In this document: piece by piece, positions 18,319 to 28,036 of the stretch
How the letters are laid out: each line of letters opens with the position of its first letter
How positions within the stretch are numbered: position 1 is the first letter of the stretch
NCBI RefSeq assembly: GCF_014118685.1
Contig: NZ_JACFAK010000009.1
Coordinates: 62,001-126,000 of the forward strand
Reading direction: 5' to 3'
Length of the DNA: 64,000 bases
Origin: Flaviflexus huanghaiensis
GTDB taxonomy: Bacteria; Actinomycetota; Actinomycetes; Actinomycetales; Actinomycetaceae
Made by a program: the position numbers and the translations under genes
The notes under the pieces: model-generated
What the model saw: only the letters and a program-made list of their open reading frames with translations
What the model was told of the DNA's origin: nothing
Database searches by the model: none

Positions 18319-19743
18319 TTACTCCAAGACTGCACGGGTGAACTGGGTGCCGCGATCGGCGTAGGACACGAACTGGTCCCAGGACGCACAGGCCGGTGCG
18401 AGCATGACGACGGCCGAGGGGCCGGCGTGGGCCCGCGCCGCTGACACGGCCTCTGCCATGACTGTAGCCGAGCCCGGGGGTATGGCGGTGACGGGCACGC
18501 CCGGGGCCTGCGACTTCAGTGCCTGCAACAGAGGCGCCTGATCGACGCCGATGACAACTGCGGCGCGCAACTTCGGGGCAATGTCGGCGACGAGGGAGGC
18601 GAACTCGGCGCCTTTGCTCACCCCGCCCGCAATCCAGACGACCGATCCGTCCTCTTGGGCTCGGATCGAGGCGCGGGCCGCGTGGGCGTTCGTTGCTTTC
18701 GAGTCATCAATCCACGTGATGCCGTCGGTAACGGCGACAGTCTCGATTCGGTGCTCACCCATGCTGAATCGCCGTAACGCCGACCTAACGGCACTCGGCT
18801 CGATCCCGGCAGCGCGGACAAGGCCCGCAGCCATCATCGCGTCACTCAGAAGGTGAAGGGGCACCTCGCCGTGAGCAAGGTGGGCGAGATCGTCGAGCTG
18901 GAAAAGTTCGTGTGCCGAGTGAAATCGGCTCGGGCCGTAGGCGCGCTCGGCGACGATGTCCTCGACGAGACCGATCTGGCCGGGGCCTGGGACCCCGCGA
19001 GTCAGACCGATGGCGCGGGCACCCTCGATAACGTTCGCCTCCTCGACCATCGCAGAGACGATCGGATCATCAACCGGATAGAGGCATGCGACCTGCGCGT
19101 TTTCGTACACCCGTGCCTTCGCGTCACGGTAGGCCTCGCGGGAGCCGTGCCAGTCGAGATGATCGTCGGCAATGTTGAGGCATCCCGCCGCGAGTGGAGA
19201 CATGCTCGACGTCGAGTGAAGCTGGAACGAGGAGAGCTCGACGACGAGTAGATCGGGTCCATCGTCTTTCGTCACTGCGGTGACAATGGGGTCGCCGACG
19301 TTGCCGACCGCGGCGACGTTCATCCCAGCTTCCGCCGCCATGGCCGCCGCCATCTGCACCGTCGTCGTTTTGCCATTCGTGCCCGTCACGGCAAGCCATG
19401 GCGCGGACTGTCCCTGCTCGTCGCGGGTGCGCAAGCGCCAGGCGAGCTCAACTTCTGACCAGATCGGGATGCGAGCCTGACGCAGGGCCGCATGCACGTC
19501 GCCAACAGCGGGGAGTCCCGGGGAGACCACGACAATATCCGGCTTCCAGTCGAGGAGCGCCGCTGGAGTGAGGAGGCGAGCGCCCACGTCATCACCCCGC
19601 CCATCCCACTGCGACACGAGTGCGCCCGTGTCCGCGAGCGCGGCCGTGCTCGCGGTGCCAGATACTCCCATGCCGGCGACGGCGACGCGCGCCCCGTCAA
19701 GGTCGGTCAGACTCGACTTACGTCTCACTGGATTGCTAGCCAT
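18319..19743 (-). CDS. murD: UDP-MurNAc-L-alanine--D-glutamate ligase
   Basis: A 474-residue Mur ligase that adds D-Glu. It has an N-terminal Rossmann-like domain ([16 protein letters not shown]), the P-loop [13 protein letters not shown], then [13 protein letters not shown] and, in the C-terminal domain, [17 protein letters not shown]. It overlaps the mraY end by 19 bases and is followed three bases later by ftsW, so it is translated within the same message. Confidence 0.96.
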   Translation of the reverse strand: MASNPVRRKSSLTDLDGARVAVAGMGVSGTASTAALADTGALVSQWDGRGDDVGARLLTPAALLDWKPDIVVVSPGLPAVGDVHAALRQARIPIWSEVELAWRLRTRDEQGQSAPWLAVTGTNGKTTTVQMAAAMAAEAGMNVAAVGNVGDPIVTAVTKDDGPDLLVVELSSFQLHSTSSMSPLAAGCLNIADDHLDWHGSREAYRDAKARVYENAQVACLYPVDDPIVSAMVEEANVIEGARAIGLTRGVPGPGQIGLVEDIVAERAYGPSRFHSAHELFQLDDLAHLAHGEVPLHLLSDAMMAAGLVRAAGIEPSAVRSALRRFSMGEHRIETVAVTDGITWIDDSKATNAHAARASIRAQEDGSVVWIAGGVSKGAEFASLVADIAPKLRAAVVIGVDQAPLLQALKSQAPGVPVTAIPPGSATVMAEAVSAARAHAGPSAVVMLAPACASWDQFVSYADRGTQFTRAVLE

Positions 19744-20810
19744 TCGGTGTAGAACAGTCCGCCACCGAGTGCCGCCAAGAGGGCCGCGATGATCCAGAAC
19801 CGGATGACGATTGTCACCTCACCCCAGCCTTTCAGCTCGAAGTGATGATGGAGTGGCGCCATTCGGAACACACGCTTCTTCGTCAGTTTGAAAACTCCGA
19901 TCTGGATGACGTCAGACATGACGATGATGACGAAGAGACCGCCGATGAGGACGGCGAGGAACTCTGTGCGCGACAGAATCGACATTCCTGCGAAGGCCGC
20001 GCCGAGAGCGAGCGAGCCGGTGTCGCCCATGAAGATTTGTGCCGGTGACGCGTTCCACCACAAAAAGCCGAAACAGGCGCCGACAATCGCGGCACCGATC
20101 ATCGCCAGGTCGCGCGGATCGCGTACTTCGTAACAGCCGGTCGACGGATCGAGCACCGACAGGCAGGACTGATTCGACTGCCAGACCGTGAGGATCGTGT
20201 ATGCGCCGAACGCGATCATCGAAGCGCCGGTGGCCAAACCGTCGAGCCCATCGGTGAGGTTGACTGCATTCGACCAGGCCGTGATGAGGAAGTTCGCCCA
20301 CAGGACAAAGAGGATGACACCGATCCCCACTCCCCAGAAGGCAAGCGTGATGTCTGTGTCGCGCACGAAGGAGATGCGAAGGGAAGCTGGAGTGCGGAAG
20401 TCAGCGTTGCGGAACTGCAGGGCAAGGACGGCGAAGAGGACGCCGATGAGCGCCTGCCCAATCATCTTCCCAAGAGGTCTGAGACCGAGGGAACGCTGGT
20501 TCGTGATTTTGATGTAATCGTCGGCAAATCCGATCATTCCCATGCCGACCATGAGGAACATGAGGAGCCAACCGGACGCACCGGGCAGCCTGCCCGCTGT
20601 CATGTTGGCAACCGCGTAGCCAATGACGGTGGCGAGGATGATGACGACCCCACCCATCGTCGGAGTTCCGCGCTTTGTCTGATGAGATGTCGGACCATCC
20701 TGGCGGATGAACTGGCCGTACTGCTTCTTCACCAAGAGCTTGATGAAGAGTGGGGTGCCGAAGAGGGAGATCACCATCGCCACTCCCATGGACACCATGA
20801 TGCTCAGCAC
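19725..20810 (-). CDS. mraY: Phospho-MurNAc-pentapeptide transferase
   Basis: A 361-residue polytopic enzyme that loads phospho-MurNAc-pentapeptide on undecaprenyl phosphate to make lipid I. Hallmarks are [19 protein letters not shown], the first catalytic aspartates in [22 protein letters not shown], the magnesium site [11 protein letters not shown], and [14 protein letters not shown], all in place. Ten hydrophobic segments are visible. It overlaps murF by seven bases. Confidence 0.97.
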   Translation of the reverse strand: MLSIMVSMGVAMVISLFGTPLFIKLLVKKQYGQFIRQDGPTSHQTKRGTPTMGGVVIILATVIGYAVANMTAGRLPGASGWLLMFLMVGMGMIGFADDYIKITNQRSLGLRPLGKMIGQALIGVLFAVLALQFRNADFRTPASLRISFVRDTDITLAFWGVGIGVILFVLWANFLITAWSNAVNLTDGLDGLATGASMIAFGAYTILTVWQSNQSCLSVLDPSTGCYEVRDPRDLAMIGAAIVGACFGFLWWNASPAQIFMGDTGSLALGAAFAGMSILSRTEFLAVLIGGLFVIIVMSDVIQIGVFKLTKKRVFRMAPLHHHFELKGWGEVTIVIRFWIIAALLAALGGGLFYTEWLAIQ

Positions 20811-22195
20811 AGTTGCTCCTTCAGCCGGTCGGCGAGCTGCCAGATCTTCGATCCGTGCGAACCCTTGAACAGGATAGTGCCAGAAGACGCCCGTTCAAGC
20901 AGGATGGGCCAGGCCTCACTCACGCTGGCCGCCTCACGGGTGTCGACACCGGAGCTCCGCGCACCGGCCGCAATGCCGGGAGCGTCGACCGCGATGACAG
21001 CGTCGATGCCGAGCTCTGCGAGCTCGCGTCCGATTGCTTCATGCTCACGATCGGACTCCTCTCCGAGCTCGAGCATGGCGCCCAACACAGCGAGCGACTG
21101 TCCTTCCCCCGACAGCTGTGCGAGCGCCCGTAGGCCCGCACGCATGGAATCAGGGTTGGCGTTGTAGGAATCGTCGATGACGGTTAATTCACCGGCATGC
21201 CACACGTCCATCCTGTGCGGGGATGCTGCGCCTAGCCCACTGAGGCTGGTCGCAATGGCGTCCAGGGACAGCCCCGCGACACGGGCGACCGCAGCCGCGG
21301 CGAGAGCGTTAGACACATGATGGGCACCAACAAGGCCGAGCTCTACCCGTACAGCTGATCCGCCGTCGTTGAGGGTGAAGGACGGTCTGCCGTCCGCTCC
21401 GAGAACGATGTCGGATGCGTAGACGTCACCGTTCCCGCTGGCCGCGAACGTGACAACCGCTGGAGCTTTGGCCGCCATCGCCACGACGCGGTGGTCATCA
21501 GCGTTGAGAACGGCCGTCCCGTGCGGCAGAATCCCGGAAACGAGCTCGGACTTCGCCTTCGCGACGTTCTCGATGCCGCCAAACTCGCCGATGTGGGCGC
21601 GGGCGACAGCGAGGACAGCACCGATGTCGAGCGGGGCGATCGACGTCAAGTGTTCGAGGTTGCCGATACGGTCCGCCCCCATCTCCAGAACGAGCGTTGC
21701 CGTCGTCTCATCTGCACGCAACACCGTCAGAGGCAGGCCAAGCTCGTTGTTGAAGGATCCGGGCGGGGCGATGATCGGGCCTCGCTCGGCGAGGATCGCC
21801 GCGAGAAGATCCTTTGTTGTCGTCTTGCCAACGGAGCCGGTCACACCCACAACGAGTGGATCTGCAACCTGGCGAATGCGGGCAAGATTGTCCTTCGCCA
21901 GCGCTCCCAGCCCATCCTGCGTCGAGGGGACCCACACGAGGCGAGCCGGATCCGCACCTGTTGCACGCGCACGGTCCTCGTCCTCGATGAGAACTGCAGC
22001 TGCGCCCGCATCAAGCGCGGCTTTCGCGTAGTCGTGGCCATCGACTCGTTCGCCGCGGATTGCGACGAAGAGCTCGCCCCCCGTGATCGACCTCGAGTCA
22101 ATCGTCGCGGCGCTGATGAGATCATCACCGCAACCCTCTGCGAGTAGCCTGCCGCCGACGGCGGCGGCAGCTCTGTTGAGAGAAAGTGGAATCAT
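20804..22195 (-). CDS. murF: UDP-MurNAc-tripeptide--D-Ala-D-Ala ligase
   Basis: A 463-residue Mur ligase adding D-Ala-D-Ala. The N-terminal domain has [20 protein letters not shown], the P-loop is [14 protein letters not shown], then [20 protein letters not shown], and the C-terminal domain has [15 protein letters not shown]. The start ATG overlaps the murE stop (ATGA). The position directly after murE is the standard order. Confidence 0.96.
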   Translation of the reverse strand: MIPLSLNRAAAAVGGRLLAEGCGDDLISAATIDSRSITGGELFVAIRGERVDGHDYAKAALDAGAAAVLIEDEDRARATGADPARLVWVPSTQDGLGALAKDNLARIRQVADPLVVGVTGSVGKTTTKDLLAAILAERGPIIAPPGSFNNELGLPLTVLRADETTATLVLEMGADRIGNLEHLTSIAPLDIGAVLAVARAHIGEFGGIENVAKAKSELVSGILPHGTAVLNADDHRVVAMAAKAPAVVTFAASGNGDVYASDIVLGADGRPSFTLNDGGSAVRVELGLVGAHHVSNALAAAAVARVAGLSLDAIATSLSGLGAASPHRMDVWHAGELTVIDDSYNANPDSMRAGLRALAQLSGEGQSLAVLGAMLELGEESDREHEAIGRELAELGIDAVIAVDAPGIAAGARSSGVDTREAASVSEAWPILLERASSGTILFKGSHGSKIWQLADRLKEQLC

Positions 22196-23628
22196 GCCCT
22201 GTCCCTTCGCGCGAGGGCCTCCCTCGCAACCACGCGGTCGTCAAGCTCAATGAGGTCGCTTCCGACTTCCTGAATAGTCTCATGCCCCCGTCCAGCGAGG
22301 AGAACCGTGTCATCATGACGAGCCGTCAGGATAGCGTGGCGGATTGCCTCGGCGCGGTCCCCGATCTCCCTAATCTCAACACGACCCTCGGCTCCCGCGC
22401 GGACCTCCGCCCGGATTTTCGCCGGATCTTCACTGTGTGGATCATCATCGGTGAGGTAGAAGACATCAGAGCCATCGGCGACAACCCTGCCCATAATCGG
22501 ACGCTTGAGTGCGTCACGATCCCCCGCAGAACCCGTGAGCGTGATGAGCCGGCCACTCGTGTCATTGCGCAGCGAGGAAATGACCTTCTCTAATGCGTCG
22601 GCGTTGTGGGCGAAGTCGACGATAACGCGGGGATGTTCGCTCAGGACCTCCATCCGCCCCGGAACCATCGGGGTGATGTCGGCGATCGCCTCAGCCGCCC
22701 CGGGGATCCCGGACTCCAGTACCATGGCGGCCGCGAGCGCAGCGTTGGCGATGTTGAATTCGCCGGGTAGGCCGATGTGACAGGAATACTTCGCGTCGCC
22801 GGTGAGCGTGAAGTTCCTGCTCCCCTGGACAAGCCATCCGCGTCCGTCGCGATCCGTCCGGCCGACCCAGGCGACGGGCCTGCCCTTGCTGGCCAGTCTC
22901 GCCCACAGGCGAAACCCATACTCGTCATCGGTCCAGATAACGGCCCGTTCGCACTTGTCCTCTGCGAACAGGAGTGCCTTCGCCTCGAAATACTCGTCCA
23001 GCGTCCCGTGGTAATCGAGATGGTCCTGCGTCAAGTTTGTGAAACCAGCCACGGTGTATCGGATTGGGTCGGTTCTTCGTTGAGCGAGGGCGTGGGAGGA
23101 GACCTCCATGACGAGATCCGTACCTCCCGCCTCGACCAAGGTGGCAAGGAAACGCTGAAGGTCGGCCGGTTGCGGTGTCGTCAATCGAGCCGGGACGTCC
23201 TCGCCAGCTATTTGGAGCGCGACCGTGCCGACGAGGCCGGTGATCGAACCGAGTCGGGCGAGAATGTGCTCGACCATGTAGGCCGTCGTTGTCTTGCCGT
23301 TCGTTCCCGTCACCGCGAAGCTACGGAGCCGCTTCGCGGGTTCGCCGTAGGCGAGAGCCGCAACGCGGCCAAGAACACCCTGAACGTCCGGGGCGATGAC
23401 GAAAGGAGTGCCGGCCGGCACGTGCTCCGCACCCGCATCGTCCGTCAGGACCGCGGCCGCGCCACGGCCCACCGCATCTGACGCAAAGCGCGCGCCGTGG
23501 ACGTGATCACCGGGAACTCCCGCAAACAGGTCGCCGGGGGTGACCGCGCGGTTGTCTGCGGCAACTCCGGTGATGTCAGCGTCGCCCATGACCGTCAGGC
23601 CAAGGGCGGCGAGGGAGCGCAACTTCAT
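22192..23628 (-). CDS. murE: UDP-MurNAc-tripeptide synthetase MurE, non-DAP-type substrate loop
   Basis: A 478-residue Mur ligase that adds the third stem residue. The N-terminal domain (VAADNRAVTPGDLFAGVPGD), P-loop [21 protein letters not shown] and NLTQDHLDYHG segments are normal. The substrate loop, where DAP-adding enzymes read DNPR, reads DDDPHSED here (residues 394-401), so the arginine that binds the second carboxylate of meso-DAP is absent. This points to L-Lys or L-Orn as the added amino acid, as known in Actinomycetaceae. It is coupled to ftsI upstream and murF downstream by ATGA overlaps. Confidence 0.93.
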   Translation of the reverse strand: MKLRSLAALGLTVMGDADITGVAADNRAVTPGDLFAGVPGDHVHGARFASDAVGRGAAAVLTDDAGAEHVPAGTPFVIAPDVQGVLGRVAALAYGEPAKRLRSFAVTGTNGKTTTAYMVEHILARLGSITGLVGTVALQIAGEDVPARLTTPQPADLQRFLATLVEAGGTDLVMEVSSHALAQRRTDPIRYTVAGFTNLTQDHLDYHGTLDEYFEAKALLFAEDKCERAVIWTDDEYGFRLWARLASKGRPVAWVGRTDRDGRGWLVQGSRNFTLTGDAKYSCHIGLPGEFNIANAALAAAMVLESGIPGAAEAIADITPMVPGRMEVLSEHPRVIVDFAHNADALEKVISSLRNDTSGRLITLTGSAGDRDALKRPIMGRVVADGSDVFYLTDDDPHSEDPAKIRAEVRAGAEGRVEIREIGDRAEAIRHAILTARHDDTVLLAGRGHETIQEVGSDLIELDDRVVAREALARRDRA

Positions 23629-25529
23629 CGATCTACCAATTCTCTATAGGAGCCGTTGTCAGACAGGAGCCCGTTGGCAGACGAATGCTGGAGCTCTGCT
23701 TCCGACCACGGGTATTGGACGAGAGGCACCGGCGACGGTGAGATTCCGAGATGCCTGACAGCAAAGGCGCCGAACTCGCCGAAGACGGGGGCAGCGGTCT
23801 CGGAGCCGTAGCCCGGGCCCTTCCCGTTATAGACGACGACGGCGATGGCGATCTGGGGATCGTCTGCCGGGACGACGCCCGCGAAGGTACCAACGCGGTG
23901 GGTGAGTCCCCCGCTCCCGTCCGGCATCTGAGCGGTGCCGGTCTTGCCCGCAACATTGTACCCGTCAATACGCGCATAGTAGCCTGTGGAGCCGTTCTCG
24001 GTCACCGCCTGCATGATCCCGAGCATCTGGTCCGCCGTGTCCTCCGTGACGACGCGAGCAGGCTCATCGATGATCGTCGGTTCGACAGACCCATCGGGGA
24101 GGGTGACCGAGTCGACGATGTGAAGATCGGTGCGCACTCCCCCGTTCGCAATCGTCGCCACCATCTGGCCGAGCTGAGCGGTTGTCAGGGCATAGGCCTG
24201 CCCGAACATCGTCGTATACCGCTCGCGAGGGCCCCACGTCGAATAGTCGGCGAAGATTCCCGGGGATTCGGCGGGGAGCTCGATGCCGGTACGTTGGCCG
24301 AGTCCGAAAGCCTGCATGTAGTCAAACCGAACATCGTCAGGGACCGTATCGCCGATCTGGATGAGACCGGTGTTGTACGACTTGGCGAGGATACCGGCCA
24401 CCGTGAGGTTCTCGGCGGGGTGGGGTTCGTTGTCGCGGATCGTTTCTCCATTTGGCATCGTCAGCACCGACGCCGTCGGGAAGACTGACGTTGCACTCAC
24501 CTGTCCCTGATCGAACGCGGCCGCGAACGTCATGAGCTTGCCGGACGAACCTGGCTCAACGGGTGACTGGATTGCCCGTGAGCCGATCGACCCGCCCGCC
24601 TGTGGATTCTCCGGATCGAAGGTGTGCGTATCAGACAGCGCAAGTACACGTCCGGTGCCAACTTCGATAGCAATAGCGGACCCCCACTCCGCACCCTGTT
24701 CCGAAACTGAACGTTCCAATGCCTCATCAAGAGCGAATTGGAGGTCGACATCGACAGTCAGCGTCACGCTACTTCCGTGCTCGGCAGGCTCCTCGATCGT
24801 CCGTCCCGTCGGGATAACGGCGCCGGAACGGGAAATCTCAACCGTCATCGAGCCGTCAACACCTGTCAGGGTCTCGTCCATGCTGCGTTCGATGCCGGCC
24901 TGGCCGCGGCGCCCTCCCTCGTCGTCCTCACCGACGAAGCCAAGGATTGACGCCCCAACCCTTCCGTTGGGGTACTCCCGTCGCATGAGCTGCTCCGGCT
25001 CAATTCCGGGAATGCCGTACGAGTTGATCTGCCGCCACACCTCTGGCGACACATCTTTGGCCAGATAGACCCAGCTTTGTTTTGTTTCCCCGCCGTGGAG
25101 GATGCCAGCGAGGCGCGCCTCGTCCATGTCGAGGATCGATGCGAGAACACTTGCAGCCGCAGGCGCCCCGCGCCCAATGATCGCGCCATCTTCGTCGCGG
25201 CGTACGTACGACTCGACGAGATGCTGATTGACGGCGACGTTGTAGCGCTCCCTGGAGACTGCGAGCACGTGTCCGTTCGCGTCGAGGATCTCACCGCGCT
25301 CCGCCGGGATCGCGTAGGTACGTGACCGGAACTGGATCGCCGTCTCGGCAAGAGTGTCCGCCCGGACGACCTGAAGGTCGATGAGCCGCAGCCCGAGAAG
25401 AACAAGGCCGACCAAGAAAAACGCGACGATGACACGCAGCCGAGAGATAAGGCTTCCGCTGGGACGCTTCCTATCTCGCCTGAGGAAGGACGGGAGTTTC
25501 AGCCGGGACGTGGTACTCACGTCTGCCAT
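23625..25529 (-). CDS. ftsI: Class B penicillin-binding protein, septal transpeptidase
   Basis: A 634-residue bitopic transpeptidase. One N-terminal transmembrane helix (about residues 28-48) precedes a PBP dimerisation domain that starts near FRSRTYAIPAERGEILDANG. The transpeptidase domain has the active-site SxxK at S328-K331 (EPGSSGK), SYN at 384-386 and KTG at 529-531. It crosslinks septal peptidoglycan with FtsW. A further 60-70 residues after the catalytic domain end the protein, with no PASTA repeats visible. It overlaps ftsL as TAATG. Confidence 0.95.
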   Translation of the reverse strand: MADVSTTSRLKLPSFLRRDRKRPSGSLISRLRVIVAFFLVGLVLLGLRLIDLQVVRADTLAETAIQFRSRTYAIPAERGEILDANGHVLAVSRERYNVAVNQHLVESYVRRDEDGAIIGRGAPAAASVLASILDMDEARLAGILHGGETKQSWVYLAKDVSPEVWRQINSYGIPGIEPEQLMRREYPNGRVGASILGFVGEDDEGGRRGQAGIERSMDETLTGVDGSMTVEISRSGAVIPTGRTIEEPAEHGSSVTLTVDVDLQFALDEALERSVSEQGAEWGSAIAIEVGTGRVLALSDTHTFDPENPQAGGSIGSRAIQSPVEPGSSGKLMTFAAAFDQGQVSATSVFPTASVLTMPNGETIRDNEPHPAENLTVAGILAKSYNTGLIQIGDTVPDDVRFDYMQAFGLGQRTGIELPAESPGIFADYSTWGPRERYTTMFGQAYALTTAQLGQMVATIANGGVRTDLHIVDSVTLPDGSVEPTIIDEPARVVTEDTADQMLGIMQAVTENGSTGYYARIDGYNVAGKTGTAQMPDGSGGLTHRVGTFAGVVPADDPQIAIAVVVYNGKGPGYGSETAAPVFGEFGAFAVRHLGISPSPVPLVQYPWSEAELQHSSANGLLSDNGSYRELVDR

Positions 25530-25924
25530 TATGGCGCGTTGCCTCCGATGCCGGCGCTAACGACACCTTCTCCCAGGTCAACGTGTCGAATCTCGGATGC
25601 CGGAACGAGTCCGAGAGCCTCTGCACGCACCCGCAATTCAACCGCTGTCGACGCCTGCGCGATCTCATCGACGAGTGTGCCCTGCGTGTCTGCCAGGTCG
25701 TTGAGAAGAACTTGTTTCTGCTGGATTTCGTAGGCCCCTTCGACCATGGCGGTGTTAAGAGCAAAGACTGTCGCAAGGGCACCGCAGAACAGTATGATGC
25801 AGGCGATCGTCGCCGCGACAAAGCCCCGTACCGGTGCGGGGCTCGGAACAACTTCGATCGTCGGTAGTCCGGTGACGATGGGCCGGCGTACGGGGCGAGC
25901 TGGTGCGTGGGCTGAGGCGCTCAT
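25529..25924 (-). CDS. ftsL: FtsL-like divisome membrane protein
   Basis: A 131-residue bitopic protein located between rsmH and ftsI, where ftsL always lies. It has a Pro/Arg-rich cytoplasmic N-terminus, one transmembrane helix (about 35-55, GFVAATIACIILFCGALATV), and a short coiled coil with a leucine-zipper-like pattern (YEIQQKQVLLNDLADTQGTL). Sequence conservation in FtsL is low, so the call rests on position, size and topology. Confidence 0.85.
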   Translation of the reverse strand: MSASAHAPARPVRRPIVTGLPTIEVVPSPAPVRGFVAATIACIILFCGALATVFALNTAMVEGAYEIQQKQVLLNDLADTQGTLVDEIAQASTAVELRVRAEALGLVPASEIRHVDLGEGVVSAGIGGNAP

Positions 25925-26862
25925 CGTCTTCCTTCGTGTAGTTTCTCGCAGGCACGGACCCGTACCGACGCTGATCGGGGATTGGCGGCTATTTCGGCCT
26001 CGTCGGCCTGGATGGCCCGTGTCGTGATAAGCCGGAAAGGTGGAGAGTCCATTTGGACAGGCACGCCGATCGGCGTTGTCGATGTCGCTCCGCCTTGCAT
26101 TGCACGCTTGACAATGCGGTCCTCGAGCGAGTGGTACGACTCGACGACGAGTCTGCCTCCGACCTCGAGCGCATCCATGGCCCGCGGGATTGCTCGCTCG
26201 AGAATGCCGAGCTCGTCGTTCACAGCGATCCGTAGCGCCTGGAACGTCCGCTTCGCGGGATTACCTCCCGTGCGCCGAGCGGCAGCCGGAATGGCCGACT
26301 TCACCAGCTCAGCGAGCTCACCGGTCGTTATCGAGGCTCTGTCGGGATGTTCGACGATTCGTGAGGCGATCCGCGAGGCAAACTTCTCCTCCCCATAAAG
26401 GGAGATGATCCGTGCCAGCTCACCGTGCGTTGCCTCGGAGATGAGTTGAGACGCGGTCCTGCCCTTCGAGGTATCCATCCGCATGTCGAGCGGAGCATCC
26501 TGGGAGTAGGCGAACCCGCGGGCCGCATCGTCGAGCTGGAGCGACGAGACACCGAGGTCCATGAGGATCGCATTCGGTCGACCGTACATGGCCGTAATGT
26601 CTTCGATTCTGTCGTATTCAGCGTGCTCGGCGATAAACCTGTCGCCAAAAGGGGCAAGCCTGTCCGATGCGAGCGTGATTGCCTGAGGATCGCGGTCGAT
26701 TCCGATGACTCGGACATCCGGGAACCTCGTAAGCGCGGCCTCAGTGTGGCCGCCCATGCCGAGTGTGGCGTCGAAGAGAAGGGAGGGTCCGTCGATCGCA
26801 GGGGCAAGAAGCTCCATACATGTGTCGACGAGCACGGGAACGTGCTTGTCCGCTGCGCTCAT
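25921..26862 (-). CDS. rsmH: 16S rRNA m4C1402 methyltransferase
   Basis: A 313-residue SAM-dependent methyltransferase (MraW) acting on C1402 of 16S rRNA. Motifs are HVPVLVDTCMELL, FDATLGMGGHTEA, IGIDRDPQAI, ILMDLGVSSLQLDDAARGFA and, near the end, VVESYHSLEDRIVKRAM. The chosen ATG has a strong GGAGG site seven bases upstream; the frame stays open for 58 codons further into the hairpin region and mraZ but has no support there. It ends four bases into ftsL. Confidence 0.96.
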   Translation of the reverse strand: MSAADKHVPVLVDTCMELLAPAIDGPSLLFDATLGMGGHTEAALTRFPDVRVIGIDRDPQAITLASDRLAPFGDRFIAEHAEYDRIEDITAMYGRPNAILMDLGVSSLQLDDAARGFAYSQDAPLDMRMDTSKGRTASQLISEATHGELARIISLYGEEKFASRIASRIVEHPDRASITTGELAELVKSAIPAAARRTGGNPAKRTFQALRIAVNDELGILERAIPRAMDALEVGGRLVVESYHSLEDRIVKRAMQGGATSTTPIGVPVQMDSPPFRLITTRAIQADEAEIAANPRSASVRVRACEKLHEGRR

Positions 26863-26886
26863 CGCACCTCCTGACAAACCCTTAAC

Positions 26887-26961
26887 GGCGGTTCCCTCCC
26901 GTATCTCTGGCATTGGGGAATTGGTGCCAGAACCACGGGAGGGAGCCGCCGCCAAGGCGGC
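26887..26961 (-). promoter_or_regulatory. Large hairpin in the mraZ-rsmH spacer
   Basis: Almost the whole 98-base spacer between mraZ and rsmH can fold. The outer arms are 26887-26902 and 26935-26950 (16 bp, one mismatch), the inner arms TCTGGCA 26906-26912 and TGCCAGA 26925-26931 (7 bp). A short alternative helix, 26948-26961, shares bases with the outer arm. It ends about 25 bases before the rsmH start and could attenuate or pace translation of the dcw genes. The pairing is seen directly; the function is inferred. Confidence 0.6.
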
Positions 26962-27392
26962 TATAGAACTCCTGGGATAATCTCTTCGTCCCGCTCCGCG
27001 AACGCGGCCTCCTGCTCTTCCAGGAAGCGTGCCCACGACTGCGAGTTCCAGATCTCGACACGGTTACCCGCACCGATGACCGCGAGGTCACGCTCGAGGC
27101 CCGCATACGTCCGCAGGTTTGCCGGGATGTTAATTCTTCCCTGCTTATCGGGCTCCTGGTCGACTGCTCCTGAAAGAAAAACCCGCAGGTAGTTGCGGGC
27201 TTCCCTGTTCGAGAGGGGTGCCTTCCGGGCGTCCTCCTGCATGTGCATGAAGTCCTCGACCTTGAACACGTACAAACAGTGCTCTTGGCCTCGCGTAATG
27301 ACCAGACCGCCAGCGAGTTGCTCGCGGTACTTGGCAGGCAGAATCACACGCCCCTTGTCGTCGAGTTTGGGCTCGTACGTGCCTAGGAACAT
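26961..27392 (-). CDS. mraZ: Transcriptional regulator MraZ
   Basis: A 143-residue protein with two AbrB-like SpoVT domains: [20 protein letters not shown] at the N-terminus and the second around [20 protein letters not shown]. It binds repeats in front of its own operon and controls the dcw cluster. The ATG at 27392 is chosen because GGAGG sits eight bases before it and gives the normal family length; the upstream in-frame codons are the ribosome site itself. A matching operator is visible upstream. Confidence 0.95.
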   Translation of the reverse strand: MFLGTYEPKLDDKGRVILPAKYREQLAGGLVITRGQEHCLYVFKVEDFMHMQEDARKAPLSNREARNYLRVFLSGAVDQEPDKQGRINIPANLRTYAGLERDLAVIGAGNRVEIWNSQSWARFLEEQEAAFAERDEEIIPGVL

Positions 27393-27420
27393 CTGACTCA
27401 CCTCCCCGGCCATCAGCTGG

Positions 27421-27446
27421 CCACCACTTTACCCCACTTCCCCCCA
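27421..27446 (-). promoter_or_regulatory. MraZ operator, three 10-bp-spaced repeats
   Basis: On the minus strand three pentamers TGGGG, TGGGG and TGGTG follow each other at exact 10-base steps (27446, 27436, 27426 downwards). This is the known form of MraZ sites (TGGGN repeats, one helical turn apart), and it lies about 30 bases upstream of the mraZ start. Autoregulation of mraZ is therefore likely. Confidence 0.75.
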
Positions 27447-27586
27447 CGCGCAAGGGGAATACGCGCTCAAGGTCGGCTCTTCCCTTGATACCGCAGGGAA
27501 ATATTGGGTGGAGGAGAAAAGCTGCCTTTGATGGCACACGTTGACGCACCGAGGGGCGCAATCGGAGTGGAGGCGGCTGAGGCGCA

Positions 27587-27610
27587 CGAAAAACCCGGCC
27601 GAAGCCGGGT
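27587..27610 (-). terminator. Rho-independent terminator after the DUF3040 gene
   Basis: On the minus strand ACCCGGC, a TTCG loop and GCCGGGT form a seven-bp stem immediately followed by a run of T. It lies 29 bases past the stop of the DUF3040 gene and upstream of mraZ, separating the dinB/DUF3040 unit from the dcw operon. Confidence 0.8.
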
Positions 27611-27638
27611 CAACGATGTGTGTGGAGGGGTGTGGGGG

Positions 27639-28007
27639 TCAGCGGCCGTCCTGCTCGCGGCGGCGGTTCCACAACTCTTCCTGACGCGACATAAATGACG
27701 CCTTCGGATCCTCGGTAGGACGTGGCGCTCCTCCACCCGGGGTGAGTTGACCGATCGGTCCAGAGAACGTGTACATCGCACCTCCAAGCATGACAACGAA
27801 GCCGATGATGCCGAGCCAGCTCAGGCTAAAGGCAACCGCGGCGATCAGCACGCCGAGACCGGCAACGATGATGAAGATGCCGAGAACAAGTCTCCTGAGT
27901 GAGACCTGCCGGGCAGGCTGAAAAGACTCGGCCAGCTTTGGATCCTCATCGCGGAGCTGGGCCTCGAGCTGTTCGAGCATCTTCTGCTCATATTCCGACA
28001 GCGCCAT
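27639..28007 (-). CDS. DUF3040 family membrane protein
   Basis: A 122-residue protein starting MALSEYEQKMLEQLEAQLRD, the diagnostic DUF3040 opening, with two adjacent transmembrane helices at about residues 40-85 and a charged tail. The family is restricted to actinobacteria, is commonly found near the mraZ/dcw cluster and dinB, and has no known function. AGGGAGG lies seven bases before the chosen ATG; 11 codons upstream are open but include that ribosome site. Confidence 0.88.
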   Translation of the reverse strand: MALSEYEQKMLEQLEAQLRDEDPKLAESFQPARQVSLRRLVLGIFIIVAGLGVLIAAVAFSLSWLGIIGFVVMLGGAMYTFSGPIGQLTPGGGAPRPTEDPKASFMSRQEELWNRRREQDGR

Positions 28008-28036
28008 GACAACCTCCCTAGTGTCGTACCTCAACA

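Noticed and set aside
27591-27610. Inverted repeat considered as a CRISPR-like or attachment site
   Set aside because: Single copy, with TTCG loop and T-run: an ordinary terminator.
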